DNA of 64,000 nucleotides, from NCBI GenBank assembly GCA_028554755.1, contig JAPTOF010000010.1:3394001-3458000 (forward strand), written 5' to 3'. Below the pieces are notes generated by a model. The model worked only from the letters and a program-made list of their open reading frames with translations. It did not search any database and was not told the origin of the DNA. Positions 36,374-47,610 of this stretch are shown piece after piece. Numbering within the stretch: position 1 is the stretch's first letter; each line of letters begins with the position of its first letter. The translations under genes and the position numbers were made by a program. The stretch is from Cordia subcordata (lineage: Eukaryota; Streptophyta; Magnoliopsida; Boraginales; Cordiaceae).

Positions 36374-37728
36374 TTTTTTTTTCCAGACAGCACAGAACGG
36401 AGCTTGGTTGTTCAAGATGAGATGTAAAGAAAGCTGAAATAGAACCACAAATGAGTGGAACAAAACAACCACTTTGATTCCTTTATAGTTACTTTAAAAT
36501 GATTTGTGGTTTGAAAATTTTAATTAGTCAGACATCTTTATATGATGAAAGGTATCATGCTTAATTGATTAACATGTCCTGATCAATAATTGAACCTCTA
36601 ATGTATTTCCATTTGCCCTTTCGGGTGAGTGTCAAGACTTTGACATCAGATTCCTCTCCCACCTCTTCTTTTTCTTTTCCTCTTTCCGTTAAGGAGAAAT
36701 AGCCCGTAAAACGCCAATAAACTACTCAGAAGCCATTCTAAATTTGGTATTTTTCGTTCTTAATATGAGAGACGAATCATTAAGTTTGTGGTATCCTATT
36801 TCATTTTCACTCTTCATTGGAAAGTCGTTCTAAACTTGACATTTCTCTAATTAAATCTTTTTTTTTTTCTGTTTTTTCTCATTATCATCTTCCTTTCTTT
36901 TTCCTAATGCAGTTTAAAAACATAGTCTAGAAGATGAATAGAAAATGCAACTACTGTGGTATAAAATCTGGCTTTTCAACTTATAAATCAACATGATTAT
37001 TTTCTAATGCTATAAATAAATCAATCTCATATCATCTTGACCATTGTTTCTATCTAACCCATCGGAGGTGGAAACAAACTAGTTGCCTTAGCTTCTTGGA
37101 CCTATGTAACAAGAAAAGACGACTAAGACAAAGAAATCTTGGGGAAGAACAAATAAGAAAAAAAATGATATGCATAAGCATTCACCGTAAAGCATAACAA
37201 AACTTAAATCCACGAATAAATTAAATTTATTAATAACATATGATGCATCTCAAGTCTCGATTTATCTCATTACTAAACCTAACTAGTTCTATTATTGAAT
37301 CGAAAGATTTAATCAATAAGTAAATCTAACTTGTAATTTAATACGTGTCAAATTATAGAGATGTATTTAATTAAGTGTTTTCAGCATAAAATGTCTCTAA
37401 ACAACTTCCTTTTTTCTTAGAAAGGGAGAAAAGAAATAAAGAAATTTGCCTAACAATATAGTGTATGACACATCAGTATTAAATTTTCATGTTGACGTGT
37501 GGCATCGCTATTTTGTTGACGTGAACTAATCCCTACATTAAACGACACCGTACGAGCTTAATTATAAAAATACACAACAGAGAACAACGTGTCAGGCGAC
37601 TCATTCTTCTGAAGCAATCGCATTTCTCTCAAACGAATCGAAAAACAAAATCGGAAGAATTATCAAAACTGAAAATTAAATTTAAAAAAAAAAGAAAAAG
37701 AAAAAAAAAAAAAGAATTGGAGAGGAGG
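36374..37728. other. divergent intergenic region between the AKR pseudogene and p24-beta
   Basis: No coding region is seen. The last 60 bases before the p24 start form an A-rich leader with long A-runs. Promoters for both flanking genes should lie here. Confidence 0.4.
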
Positions 37729-40400
37729 ATGAGGTGCGGCAGGGTGCATGCTTGGTGTATGGTGGCGTTGCTGCTGCTTAGCAGCTTTAAGGCCGTGACG
37801 CCGCTGGCTCTGACGGTGAACCAAGAGGAGTGCGTCTACGAGTATGTTTTGTACGAAGGCGACACGGTTTCCGGTAACTTCGTGGTCGTCGATCACGACA
37901 TCTTCTGGAGCTCCGATCACCCCGGCATCGACTTCACTGTACACCCTCTCTCTCTCTATATATAGACACACACACACACACACGCACACACACACACACA
38001 AATATATGTTCACATGTAAACATATATTTGTCTTTTTTTTTTTTTATCATGAATATGTGTATATTTATATATTTATTGTCATTTTCTTTGTTTTGATTAT
38101 GAAGAATTTATGGGAAAATGGAAAATTTTGGTGGGCGCATGGTTAAAATATAGAAAAGAAGGGTTTTAGGGTGCAATTTTCATGCTTGACTTAAAAATAC
38201 ATCTAATATTGTGATACTGGTGTTTAAATAGATTCCATATTTATGAGTTTTTTTTTTTTCCTCAATTTGTTTTTGATTTCTACGGTGAAGAGTTTACAGG
38301 AAATCGAAAAATGAAATTGATATACAAAAGATGGGTATGTTGAATGCAGTTTTGTTGCTTTGCTTTAATAAATGTGTGTTGGTTATAATTGTAAAGTACT
38401 AATAGATATGTATATATGCACATAGCTTAACAGGCTTCATTTGTATAGAGACTTGTGAATAGAAAGGTGAAAAAGGGGAAACATGATTTCAATCTCGAAT
38501 TAGTTTAGTAAATAAAATCTTGCTTCTGTAATCTATGCTTACAGTAATACAGTTTTGTTGAACTTTTAATTGAATTTATAATTGGCAAAAAAGAAAAATT
38601 CCGTTCACTGTCCTATGTCTTAGTGATTTATTATATACAGCAGATTTTTGTTGCTTGAACATAAAAAAGTTTGAGCTTCGAACTTGTTTATGGTTTTGAA
38701 GAAAACCTTTGTGCCTCCAGAACCTATATGGAGGTTGGTGGAGATTATGTTTTGTGGTTTTGGTACTGTTTTCGTGGACAAAGATAATCGGGGGCGATTC
38801 CTTGCTTTCTAGTGACATGACAAGTCTTGTCAAGTGGGTTTGAATCCCATATCTTGAATTTCTGGTAACTTAAAAGTTCTTCCATCAAACCCTGAGCAAA
38901 TCCTTCATATTTTAATGGATGATAAATAGCTTCCTTAATTTCGAAAAGAAAAAGATATACAGCTGCAATATTTATTTTTTGGAGATAAATAATATTGATT
39001 TGTTTGATCTCATATATGGTTATATAGGCAACGTCTCCTGCGGGTAATGTGGTGCACACTGTGAAGGGAACATCAGGAGATAAATTTGAATTTAAGGCCC
39101 CAAGAAGTGGCATGTACAAATTCTGCTTCCACAATCCTTATTCAACTCCAGAAACAGTCTCCTTCTACATACACGTTGGCCACATACCCAGTGAACATGA
39201 CCTCGCCAAAGATGGTTGGTTTCATTCTTCTGAAATGTTTTCTTATCTCCAGTTATTGATACACATGTAATAGTCTTCCAATTGATCTAGTCATAGACAT
39301 TTCCATATAGATTCTAGTGGCATCCAATATCTGATATCAATTATAGTGTCTGCAACAATTATTTCTTTTCTTGTGGCTCCTTCAATTATAAGCTTACCTT
39401 TACCAAATGTTTCTTACAGAACATTTGGACCCTGTAAATGTTAAAATTGCTGAACTGAGGGAGGCTTTGGAATCTGTTACGGCAGAGCAGAAGTACTTGA
39501 AGGCACGTGATGCTCGTCATCGGCGTAGTAAGGCCACTTATCCTTTTCCTTTTAATTGTGCTGCACTCTCCAGAATGTGGATCTCTCTTTGACAATTTGT
39601 CTTGCATCATCTGACCTAGTTGAGGCAGTGTTCAAAAACCATTTTCTGATAACTGAGTTAGTTTTGTAAAGTTTTAAGTAGTTTCTTCTGTTCCCGTTTT
39701 CCAGTTCAGCGAAGAACACTTGGGATACTAAATGCCAGAGTTTATGATATATTTGTGTTTTGAAGAGAACTTGATTTTGAGAAAACTTATAAAAATCTGT
39801 ACCCTTGAGGTATTTGAGTGATTTCAACGTACAAGACGCTATAGTTTGTTATTATGAACAGGAATGCCCCAATGACTGTTACTTTTGGCCATTTATGAAG
39901 GTTCCTTTTAGTGACTCGTGCTTATACTTTAATGGATGCTAGTCATGCTTGGCTAACTCCCCTTTCCCTTGGAAAAGATGATAATAAGGGAAAAGAGACA
40001 TCCTAGTTGGATTGCTTTGTCGGCTCGGGCTTAAGGAACAAATCATCTTTGATGGATGGTTACCCCCGCCCCCCTACCCCCCCCTCCCAGTCAGTAATAT
40101 CTTTGATGGTTGCTGAAATGCAGCATAATGGGTGTTGTATTCTATTATATTACATTTGAATGGAATAAATGATCTTTGTTGACTTCAATTTTTCCACTTT
40201 TAGACTGCGCTTAGTTGTACCATAATACAAAATGAAACATTTACTTCTCAATTTTGTCTTCTGCAGCAAACGAGAGCACAAGAAAGCGAGTCATATTCTA
40301 CACGGTTGGAGAGTATCTCATGCTTGCCCTCGTAAGCGGACTCCAAGTCGTGTATATCCGACGCTTGTTTGACAAGACAGTTGCTTACAATAGAGTATGA
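37729..40400 (+). CDS. p24 family protein, beta type (p24beta2/3-like cargo receptor), 4 exons
   Basis: Exons 37729-37938, 39028-39214, 39420-39527 and 40267-40400 give 639 nt and 212 residues with GT-AG borders and consistent phases. Residues 1 to about 27 are a signal peptide. The GOLD domain follows (ECVYEYVLYEGDTVSGNF, VDHDIFWSSDHPGIDFT, GMYKFCFHNPYSTPETVSFY) with its paired cysteines. Next come a coiled coil (IAELREALESVTAEQKYLKA), a membrane segment (GEYLMLALVSGLQVVYI) and a short cytosolic tail (RRLFDKTVAYNRV). p24 proteins cycle between ER and Golgi in COPI and COPII vesicles and act in cargo selection, including GPI-anchored proteins. The ATG at 37729 is chosen because the only upstream in-frame near-start is TTG. 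Fragments of the last exon are duplicated downstream. Confidence 0.95.
37966..38001. repeat. (AC)n microsatellite in p24 intron 1
   Basis: About 17 CA/AC repeats with a single CG interruption lie about 30 bp after the exon 1 donor. Confidence 0.9.
40062..40088 (-). other. C-rich tract in p24 intron 3 (G-quadruplex/i-motif prone)
   Basis: C-runs of 5, 6, 8 and 3 bases are separated by G, TA and T. The minus strand could form a quadruplex about 180 bp before the exon 4 acceptor. Confidence 0.55.
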
Positions 40401-40609
40401 AGATCTCCAAAAGGTGGGTGGGCAACAATCTTCCCCTTTCCTTTGAAGGAGTGGGAGGCACTGTTGACAGGGCGTTGATTCATGTGGAACAACTGAGCAG
40501 AATGCAGTTGTTCATAGCTTTTGTTCCTTTCTTAACTTTTTGACGATAATAGATCATGTTTGCCTTGATGAGTGGAAGAAAATTCATAACTGTATTCATG
40601 TAGAATCGA

Positions 40610-40975
40610 GAATGAGCAAACTAATGACAATAGACTTTGGTTCAAGAATACCATGTGTTCGACAGGGTTCTTTGAAAAAAATCTTAGCATTATGAACACA
40701 AACTGAAAGCATTCTATAATGCAAGGAAATTACAAAATAGATGCTCACTAAAAAGATCATTCGAAAGGTACATAACGGAGCAAGATTATAGAATATTCTG
40801 TACGGGTGTATGAAATCTTAAGTTCGTTGTCAACTAAAATCCTTTTTGGCGATATCAATGTGCTGAAGTAAATTTAATATTTCGCACCCTTAAATAAATT
40901 AAAATCGTCCAAAGGATTTCATTTCCCATATTTCATATCATAAGCAATGCAATCAAGTGGAGGAAAATATCCTCG
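40610..40975 (-). pseudogene. F-box gene 3' remnant A
   Basis: Minus-strand blocks match the 3' end of the F-box pseudogene at 41.7-42.9 kb. The codons for CIAYDMK occur at about 40938-40958, and the downstream untranslated blocks (GAAAGCATTCTATAATGCAA, TCAACTAAAATCCTTTTTGG on +) follow in the same order. The 5' part of the gene is absent. It directly follows the p24 gene. Confidence 0.65.
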
Positions 40976-41164
40976 CTGCTGCAAAGTCCTATGGCGCACA
41001 GTGGAATAGACTCGATTGACGATCAGTTACTAGTCGGATGGAGAGTTTGTTACTATCCGAGGGCAAAGTGTTATGCCAAGCAAGTGGTAGGAACTACCTT
41101 TCGAACTCATAAGAGTCACATCTAGAATTTTGTAGAGTTTGTGATTGATGATTGGTTTATTTCA

Positions 41165-41395
41165 CCTGTCCTCGCAAGTGAATTCGGTGGTGTGTATATC
41201 TGATGCCTATCCAACCAGATAGTTGCATACAATTGAGTACCTGTTCTGTTTGGCCCTACTTATTTTGGGACTTATAAGCCTCAACAGTAAAAAAAACTCC
41301 TCTCACTTGCTTTTTATTGTCGAAATCCCCAAAAGAAGCACAGCCAAACAGGCGTGAGTATGAATTGCTTATGATAGAGTATGAAGACTCCCATG
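41165..41395 (+). pseudogene. decayed duplicate of the last p24 exon, interrupted by a MITE
   Basis: CCTCGCAAGTGAATTC, GTGTATATCTGATGCCTATC and AGTTGCATACAATTGAGTA parallel the p24 exon 4 sequence from CCCTCGTAAGCGGACTC through GTTGCTTACAATAGAGTATG. After the inserted MITE, TTGCTTATGATAGAGTATGA followed by AGACTCC repeats the end of that exon and its 3' flank. The frame is destroyed. Confidence 0.65.
41240..41355. mobile_element. MITE inserted in the p24 exon duplicate
   Basis: The ends CCTGTTCTGTTTGGC and GCCAAACAGGCGT are inverted. The flanks TGAGTA at 41234-41239 and TGAGTA at 41355-41360 suggest a 6-bp target duplication, though the overlap with the duplicated exon makes this tentative. 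Confidence 0.55.
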
Positions 41396-41704
41396 CCTTT
41401 CTTGATCGGACCAACCCACTCATGTTCGAAAGCAGGATGGATTGGCGGCAACAAAAACTTGTTTCATGTGTAACAAAACAGAAACTTTGAGAATTTTATT
41501 CGTGTAAAATAATTCAAAGTCAATCGATTACAACAACAATTACAAATTCTGATGAGCCATCAAGGAAGGGCCACAGGTTAAAAACACAAAATGAAAGCAT
41601 TCAATAATGCAAGGACTTTACAGCCAGACGCTCGTCAAAGAGGTCATTCAAAAAGAATACAAAATAATCTCCAAGGATGCACAAAGTTTCAAATTCACAT
41701 CAAC

Positions 41705-42857
41705 TAAAATCCTTTTGGGGAAACCAATGTGTTGAAGTGACTATGATATCCCTCGTTCAAAAATAACGAACTTAACTCATAAAACGGCTTTATTTTCCCA
41801 GATTTCATATCATAAGCAATGCAGCCGGGTAGAGGAAAGGATCCTTGCTGTCGATTGATTCAACAAAAACAGAACATCAAGAGCTCCCCGTTCTTCAACC
41901 AGCCAACAGGATAACAACCAAAGGAGCGGACTGAGCCCTCAGTCAGATATGTCCAGTATTGCAGATCAATGTTGGCTAACTTTGTCCACCCTGCAGCCAC
42001 TCCTTTTTCTGTCAAGACCCAAACTTCCCAGACGAAATTTTCACAAGTCATGAAAGAAAATGAATTACCCATCACCAGAACCATTTTCCTCTCTTGTCAC
42101 AAGATTCAGGAAGAGGATGCAACTGAAAGACTTCAAAATCGACATCCAAGGTTAGAACAGATGACATCTGTTGTGAGGTCCAATGCACAAACCTTCCAGC
42201 TGAATAGGGATGACCAGAGTGTAAGAGTTGCCAAGCGACAGGACTTAAATGGTTGGTTTCAACTTGTCTCCATGCTTTATCAACACCCACAGTTATTATT
42301 GAGCAGCTAACAGAGGAACAATATCTATCATAGTAACCGAGAACCACCTTTAATACCCTTGAAGAAGCAGCATATGCCATGCTAGTGTTATCAACTCTAA
42401 CAAATGATGACAATAAAGGGAGGGCCAATTCTTGGCTTGTACTCGGATTTCCAACAAATAAATACCGATTCTTCGAGTACAAAAGTAACCCATTGCAAGT
42501 AGCCGGTATCTTGGAATCAAACTGAAGTTTTAAGTAGGAAGCTGACATGAAACCTGATTTCCCAATTTCCACAAACTTAGCAATATTTCCTATTCTAGAC
42601 TGACCATTATTAAACCTCTTGTACAAGATGCCATAATTTGATTGCAGGAGGTGTTCGTTAATGAAAATGGGGTCTTGGATTATGTGGTACCACTCTCGGC
42701 ATACAAACCTCATAACCTTGTAAAGAATGTCTCCAGGAAGCAAAAGGAGGATCTTCAATATGATCTCCTTAGGAAGAGAAGGGATGCACCTCTTGATCTT
42801 CTTTCCATTTGAAACAATGTCACATTTCACATGTCCTTGCAAAGGTGGAAGAGTCAT
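41705..42857 (-). pseudogene. F-box protein gene, frameshifted and with a premature stop
   Basis: A minus-strand frame of 261 codons starts at ATG 42857. Residues about 25-70 are the F-box (IPSLPKEIILKILLLLPGDI, then FVCREWYHIIQDPIF). An F-box-associated region follows (PATCNGLLLYSKNRYLFVGN, ALPLLSSFVRV). Near 42085, in an A-run, the frame shifts; the family-like sequence continues in another frame (MVLVMGNSFSFMTCENFVWE, LKNGELLMFCFC) until an in-frame TGA at 41862-41860. Beyond it, still in frame, lie PLPGCIAYDMKSGKIKPFYE and an end at 41705. An unbroken gene would be about 384 residues, normal for F-box proteins, which choose substrates for SCF ubiquitin ligases. The N-terminal 261-residue product could still be made. 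No introns are seen. Confidence 0.8.
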
Positions 42858-43032
42858 TCAAGAGATGGAATAAAATATAAGCTTACTATCACATTAGTAG
42901 CATAATCTATTCATAATGGTCCTAAATAACAGAACCAATGTTTTCAAATCTAAGCCATACATGGTACCAATTTGGTAAGGGGAAAATTATTCAAAGGTCA
43001 AATGTTGATCCTAAAGTGCTAATTAAACTAAA

Positions 43033-43592
43033 AATAGAATGCATTTTATCCCGTCTGTGCTTTGTGGGATATACATAAAACTCTCCATGGTTTCAAAACT
43101 CACTATTTCCCCTTGTGGTTTCAAAACGTTGCACATTAGCCTCTACCGTTAGTTTTTCTGTTTGTGGAAATAGCCCCCTCTAGTTCTGAAAATGACGCAA
43201 ATTCCCCCCTTGATTTGGAATAATGTGTAAAGACACAATTAGTAGGGTGAAAATAATTAATATATATATTATATATACACACACTAAATTATATAAATTT
43301 CTTTGTTTATATGCATTTAATTATTATTGAATATACTTGCATTGTTCAATAAAGAATCATTTAAAGTAAGAAATCCGCATATTTATTTTTGATTTTTTAC
43401 ATATTTATGGGTATATTTGCACTTTATTTCAAATCTGAAGGAAGAACATGTACTATTTTTAACAGCAAAAGAGGGAATTTGCAGCATCTTTTAAACTTAG
43501 GGGGAATTTGTACAATTTTTAAAAGTAGAGCAGGGAATTTTGACTAATTTGCTTGAGTTTTTGCGGTTATTAACAAATAAAATGCATTGTAG
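43033..43592. mobile_element. probable non-autonomous TIR element
   Basis: AATGCATTTTATCCC at the left end and AATAAAATGCATT at the right end are inverted. Inner blocks also pair loosely (GGGGGAATTTG and GCAGGGAATTTT against CAAATTCCCCCC and AATAGCCCCC). No coding capacity is seen. The boundaries are approximate. Confidence 0.45.
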
Positions 43593-44370
43593 GTGTTTTT
43601 TTTACACTCTCTATTAACTTTAACAAAAGAATTAATGGCTGCGGCCAACATGCAACATTTTTTCAACCATAAGGGATATCAGCTGGCTTACTCGACTTTC
43701 ACAAAACAGGCCATGTTGGGGGGGGGGGGGCGAAGGGGAGAGGAAGGGGGTAAAATACATTTTACTCTTAAATTAATGGCACAACTACAATTCTATAATT
43801 TAATCTAATGAAAAACGTAGTAGGTTTTTCACAAAATCTCCAAACTCAAATCTTTCACACAAATACTATGGTGGATTGACTCCAACTAACCTAGGGCTAT
43901 GGAGTAATTCCACAACTAGCTAATTAGTTGAAAATACAATCTTAATGATATAAATACTAAACCCCTAAAGCCTCTTCACATGAAAATTCTCACAATCTAT
44001 CTCTTGTATGTGTACAGAATATTCCTTCACTCTCAGGGGATGTCATCTCTCTCTGGAGTGATCTAGCTCTCTTTGTGGTGCTATTTAGTGATCTACTTTT
44101 CTAATTAGTATTTTATGCTTGAGGCATTGTACAGAATCAAACCTCATGACTGCGTCTTTTTGACTTGATCATATCTAAATATACAATTCTTAGATCCTCC
44201 AGTCCTCGGACCACATAGCAAATGGTACAAGAGTGTCCCTTCCAAATCAGTCTTGTTTTCTCTCTCTCCTTTTTTCTTTTTTTGGTTTAAGAGAGGTAAA
44301 AGCCCAATAACACAATGCATATATATGAAAATTGATATCAAGACTTGCTAAACTTAAGACAAGTAACATA
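43593..44370. other. intergenic, includes a G12 run
   Basis: No gene is supported. A run of about 12-13 G at 43718-43730 is followed by further G-rich sequence to 43750. Confidence 0.4.
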
Positions 44371-44434
44371 TTACTAGACCACAAGGTTTGCTATATATCG
44401 GTTACTAGACCACAAGGTTTGCTATATATCGGTC
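44371..44434. repeat. 31-bp tandem repeat, 2 copies
   Basis: TTACTAGACCACAAGGTTTG then CTATATATCGG occurs twice in direct succession. Confidence 0.9.
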
Positions 44435-44465
44435 GTGCTTTTGCCCACCATGTGATCAACTACCC

Positions 44466-44731
44466 TAGGCTGCAATTCTAGAATTCTTTGCCATCAACAA
44501 CATGCAACTAGCTATACCCTTTATAATACAAATTAAAGTTCTAAAAGAGTAACAATTGCCAAGATTTACTTTAATAATCAACACTTCAAAAATAAGCCTG
44601 CAACTCTAGAATTCTTTGCCATCAACAACATGCAACTAGCTATACCCTTTATAATACAAATTAAAGTTCTAAAAGAGTAACAATTGCCAAGATTTACTTT
44701 AATAATCAACACTTCAAAAATAAAAAATTTG
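44466..44731. repeat. ~132-bp tandem duplication, 2 near-identical copies
   Basis: The unit from CTGCAATTCTAGAATTC to AACACTTCAAAAATAA is present twice with only a few differences, so the duplication is recent. Its last copy abuts the plastid-derived rpl22 fragment and supplies that frame's new 3' end. Confidence 0.9.
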
Positions 44732-44741
44732 GATTTGAGAC

Positions 44742-45115
44742 TATCTCTACATATTCATTATCTAAAGATATGTCTTTCACTACAATAGTCATATGACACG
44801 TAGGTCTTTTTATCGGATAACTACGCCCTTTAGCTCGAGGTTTGAATTTCTTTATGGTGCTGCCCTCATTGACTTCAACTTGACTAATGACTAAATTGGC
44901 TTCGTTGGAACCCATATTGTAACTAGCATTTGCGGCTGCTGAATAAACTAATTTAAAAATGAGATAACATGCTCGATAGGGCATGAGCTCTAGTATCATA
45001 AGGGTTTCCTTGTAGGAACGTCCACAAATTCGATCAATTACTCTTCGTGCTTTGTCAGCAAACATGGATATATGTTGACCAAAAGCATATACCTTTTTTT
45101 TTTCTTCTTTAGCAT
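44742..45115 (-). pseudogene. rpl22: plastid rpl22-derived fragment in the nuclear genome
   Basis: On the minus strand, codons from about 45115 to 44745 match chloroplast ribosomal protein L22: MLKKKKK at the start, then, after a frame break in an A-run near 45095, [53 protein letters not shown] and [18 protein letters not shown]. The match stops after EYVEI. The frame then runs into the neighbouring tandem repeat and ends at 44706. The frame from MFADK onward (120 residues) is unbroken. L22 binds 23S rRNA in the plastid ribosome. Neighbouring plastid genes (rps19, rps3) are not present, so the piece is about 370 bp. It is most simply a nuclear plastid DNA insertion; functional transfer is less likely given the frame break. 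Confidence 0.85.
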
Positions 45116-45221
45116 AGGTTTGCCTACTACTAATGAATCATAAGCATCTATATAGATTTTTTTGAATATTAACTGCTTAACGATGAGATCTATTATTGCT
45201 TTTGGCATATCCTCGAAAATT

Positions 45222-45451
45222 TGAGGTAGGTGCAAATTCTCCCAATTTGTGGCCGCAAACTCAAAAAATTCTGTCGCAAACACCCAATTTGAGATAAATT
45301 TTGAGACGAGAAATTAATGTCTCTTATTGAGACGAAAAATTTTTTATCTCAAATTTCTGTGTCAAATATGTATTAACTTATTATAAAATTTTGCCAAACT
45401 TTTCGATCGCAATTTGAAATTTTCCATATCAAATCCACCAATTTCTAGAAG
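45222..45451. mobile_element. CACTA-like element end / inverted-repeat fragment
   Basis: TTTCTAGAAGTG at 45440-45451 resembles the CACTA right terminus seen at 32961. Between 45290 and 45360, TTTGAGATAAATTTTGAGAC and TTTTTTATCTCAAATTT form inverted blocks, and TTTGTGGCCGCAAAC recalls the subterminal repeats of such elements. The other end is not resolved. Confidence 0.4.
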
Positions 45452-45590
45452 TGCAAATTCAATCACATATGCAAAATCATATATACATAACTCATACATA
45501 TACAAGAACTACAGTATAAAAAAATTTCAAATAGATGAATTGCTAATTAAAGATGATGTTTGGAGACCCAAAAATAAAGAAAACTGTTAC

Positions 45591-45671
45591 CTCTATCTCC
45601 TTCGGCTTTCCGTCTCTACCACCGTCGTCGGTGGCGCTCGAGCCGCCACTGGGACGGCTAACTTGAGCCAT
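45591..45671 (-). other. orphan first exon, unidentified gene
   Basis: A minus-strand ATG at 45671 opens 27 codons (MAQVSRPSGGSSATDDGGRD then GKPKEIE) that are GC-rich and end at a good donor, GAG|GTAACA. Codon composition and the leader look like a real nuclear first exon. Downstream on the same strand come the CACTA-like fragment, an unassigned stretch (DMPKAIIDLIVKQLIF) and the rpl22 fragment. I do not recognise the protein. The rest of the gene may have been lost or lies in this rearranged block. Confidence 0.4.
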
Positions 45672-45749
45672 TTGTTCACCAATCGATCAGCCCCTCTCTG
45701 TATTTTTGTGTGCTGTTCTCAACTGGAGGCGCAAAGTTGATGCTTGCGA

Positions 45750-46238
45750 TATGTGATGACCTTTTGCTTCTCCTCTTTTTTTTGGTCTGTTCGTAATGAC
45801 CTTATACAGTTTACGGCGTCTTTCTTTGACCATCAAATAATGCTTAAAATCTCTTTAATAAAAAAATTAATTACTAATTGATTAATAGTTAAACTAATAT
45901 TTGTTTGTAAATTCCAGACTGTTCATTTCTCATCTATTAGGTCATGGATATGTACTATTAGTTTTAATCTGAAAATTTAATGTCCAGCAATCAATTAATG
46001 CTTAATAATCCTCATGAATTTCAAAAGATGAAACTCGAGTAAGTTTCATGTTTACTATGTAAAAAAGTTAACCCTAAATAAATTAAGATAACTCGTATAG
46101 AACGCATGATATTTATAGCTAAATTCACCGTCTACTGTTAAAAATAAATAGAACTAACTACATTTGATGTTTACTATTAAAATGCAGTGCACGCATTAAA
46201 AAAAAAAAACACTAGTAATCATCTTCAAGCAACTAAGT
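45750..46238. other. intergenic, nothing recognised
   Basis: AT-rich DNA with no supported gene, between the orphan exon and F-box remnant C. Confidence 0.4.
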
Positions 46239-46239
46239 G

Positions 46240-46690
46240 TGTCTTTCACTTGCCCTCATGGGACTTCATGGTGAAGATCTTCCAAAGCAAGATGGTTGGC
46301 AGCAATGAAAAACTTGTTTCATGTGTAAGAAAACAGAAACTTGAGAATTCTATTCATGCAAAATAATTTAAAGTCAATTGATTGAAACAATAATTAGACA
46401 TTCTGATCATGGGCCATCTTCAAGGAGGGCCACAGATTAAAAACACAAAATGGAAGCATTCTATAATGCAAGGAATTTACAGCCAGAGGTTAGAAAATAA
46501 TATGATAGATCAAGATTATAAAACAATCTTCAAGAATGCATGAAGTTTCAAATTCACATCAACTAAAATCCTTTTGGGGAAATCAATGTGTTGAAGTGAC
46601 TATAATATTCTTCGTCCCGAAACAATGAATTAAACTCGTAAAAAGGATTTATATACCAAGATTTCATATCACAAGCAATGCAACTCGCTG
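46240..46690 (-). pseudogene. F-box gene 3' remnant C
   Basis: This segment repeats the 3' flank of the F-box pseudogene (41.4-41.85 kb) almost block for block. Examples on + are AAACTTGTTTCATGTGTAA, AGTTTCAAATTCACATCAAC, TAAAATCCTTTTGGGGAAA, and GATTTCATATCACAAGCAAT, which reads CIACDMK on the minus strand. The coding 5' part is missing. Confidence 0.7.
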
Positions 46691-47019
46691 ATGACTCTGG
46701 TAAACATCAACGAAGCAAGCTTATTGTGGATATTCTACTCGCCTTTGGTATTTGGACAAAATAACGAGTTTTCACATATATATAGTTTGACTTATAATAC
46801 CACGTGTTGCTGTTTCATCTTGAAGTTCTTTGCTGGGAAGACTTTACTGAAAAACTATTTAACAATGACTTGGCGCGTTGCATAGTTTTTTTGTTATGAC
46901 TAGTTATGTACGTTTTATTTAAATATTTTCGGCTACAAGTGGTTGTTGTTAGTTTATACATGTAACTTTGAATCAATCAATTTATTAGCCTTACTTTCAT
47001 ATAAATATTTTCAGTTTAA

Positions 47020-47022
<3 letters not shown>

Positions 47023-47060
<38 letters not shown>
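47023..47060. repeat. (TA)n microsatellite
   Basis: About 19 uninterrupted TA repeats. Confidence 0.95.
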
Positions 47061-47062
<2 letters not shown>

Positions 47063-47194
47063 CTTTAGATTATACAATTAGTCTTACTACAATTTTGAGG
47101 TCCGACACTTGTAATTTACGTTTATGATTCTAATTTTACTTGTCTAGATCTACTGATCATAGAGCTTTTCTAAGTCTTGGTCAACTAATTGCGA

Positions 47195-47610
47195 ATCTAT
47201 GGTAAGTTGGAATTGTAAAAGCTCCAACCAACATGGAATACTACTTGCAAAGTTGCAAGTCTTCGTCTTTAGTCTATCTTTAATGGGATACCTCATGCAT
47301 GTTAAAGTTTTGAATATTATAAGGCCTAGTGATGCATTACTTATTTTTTGTCTATAAAGTCTCGAGATCAATTCTCATCATACATTTTATAAGAGGGCAG
47401 ATGTCCACTCAAATTTGACAAATGTACGTCGGAATTGCAACAGCTCCAACCAACATGGATTTAACTACTTGCAAGTCCTCGTCTTTAGTCTTTAATGGGA
47501 TACATTATGGTGCTTACGTAAAGAAATTTTAAATATGTCAATAGTTTTGTGAATGTTGGTGTGTTACTTATCATTTGTGTATAAAGTTTTGAGATCAATC
47601 CTTGTTGTAC
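47195..47610. repeat. ~230-bp diverged direct repeat
   Basis: Blocks such as AGCTCCAACCAACATGGA, TCGTCTTTAGTCT, AATGGGATAC and GAGATCAAT occur in the same order at about 47215-47380 and 47445-47610. Confidence 0.7.

Noticed and set aside
37717..37728. Earlier start for the p24 protein
   Set aside because: The codon at 37717 is TTG. ATG at 37729 gives a normal signal peptide.
44706..45065. rpl22 as an intact functional nuclear gene
   Set aside because: The reading frame is broken near the N terminus, the authentic C terminus is replaced by repeat sequence and no transit peptide is demonstrable.
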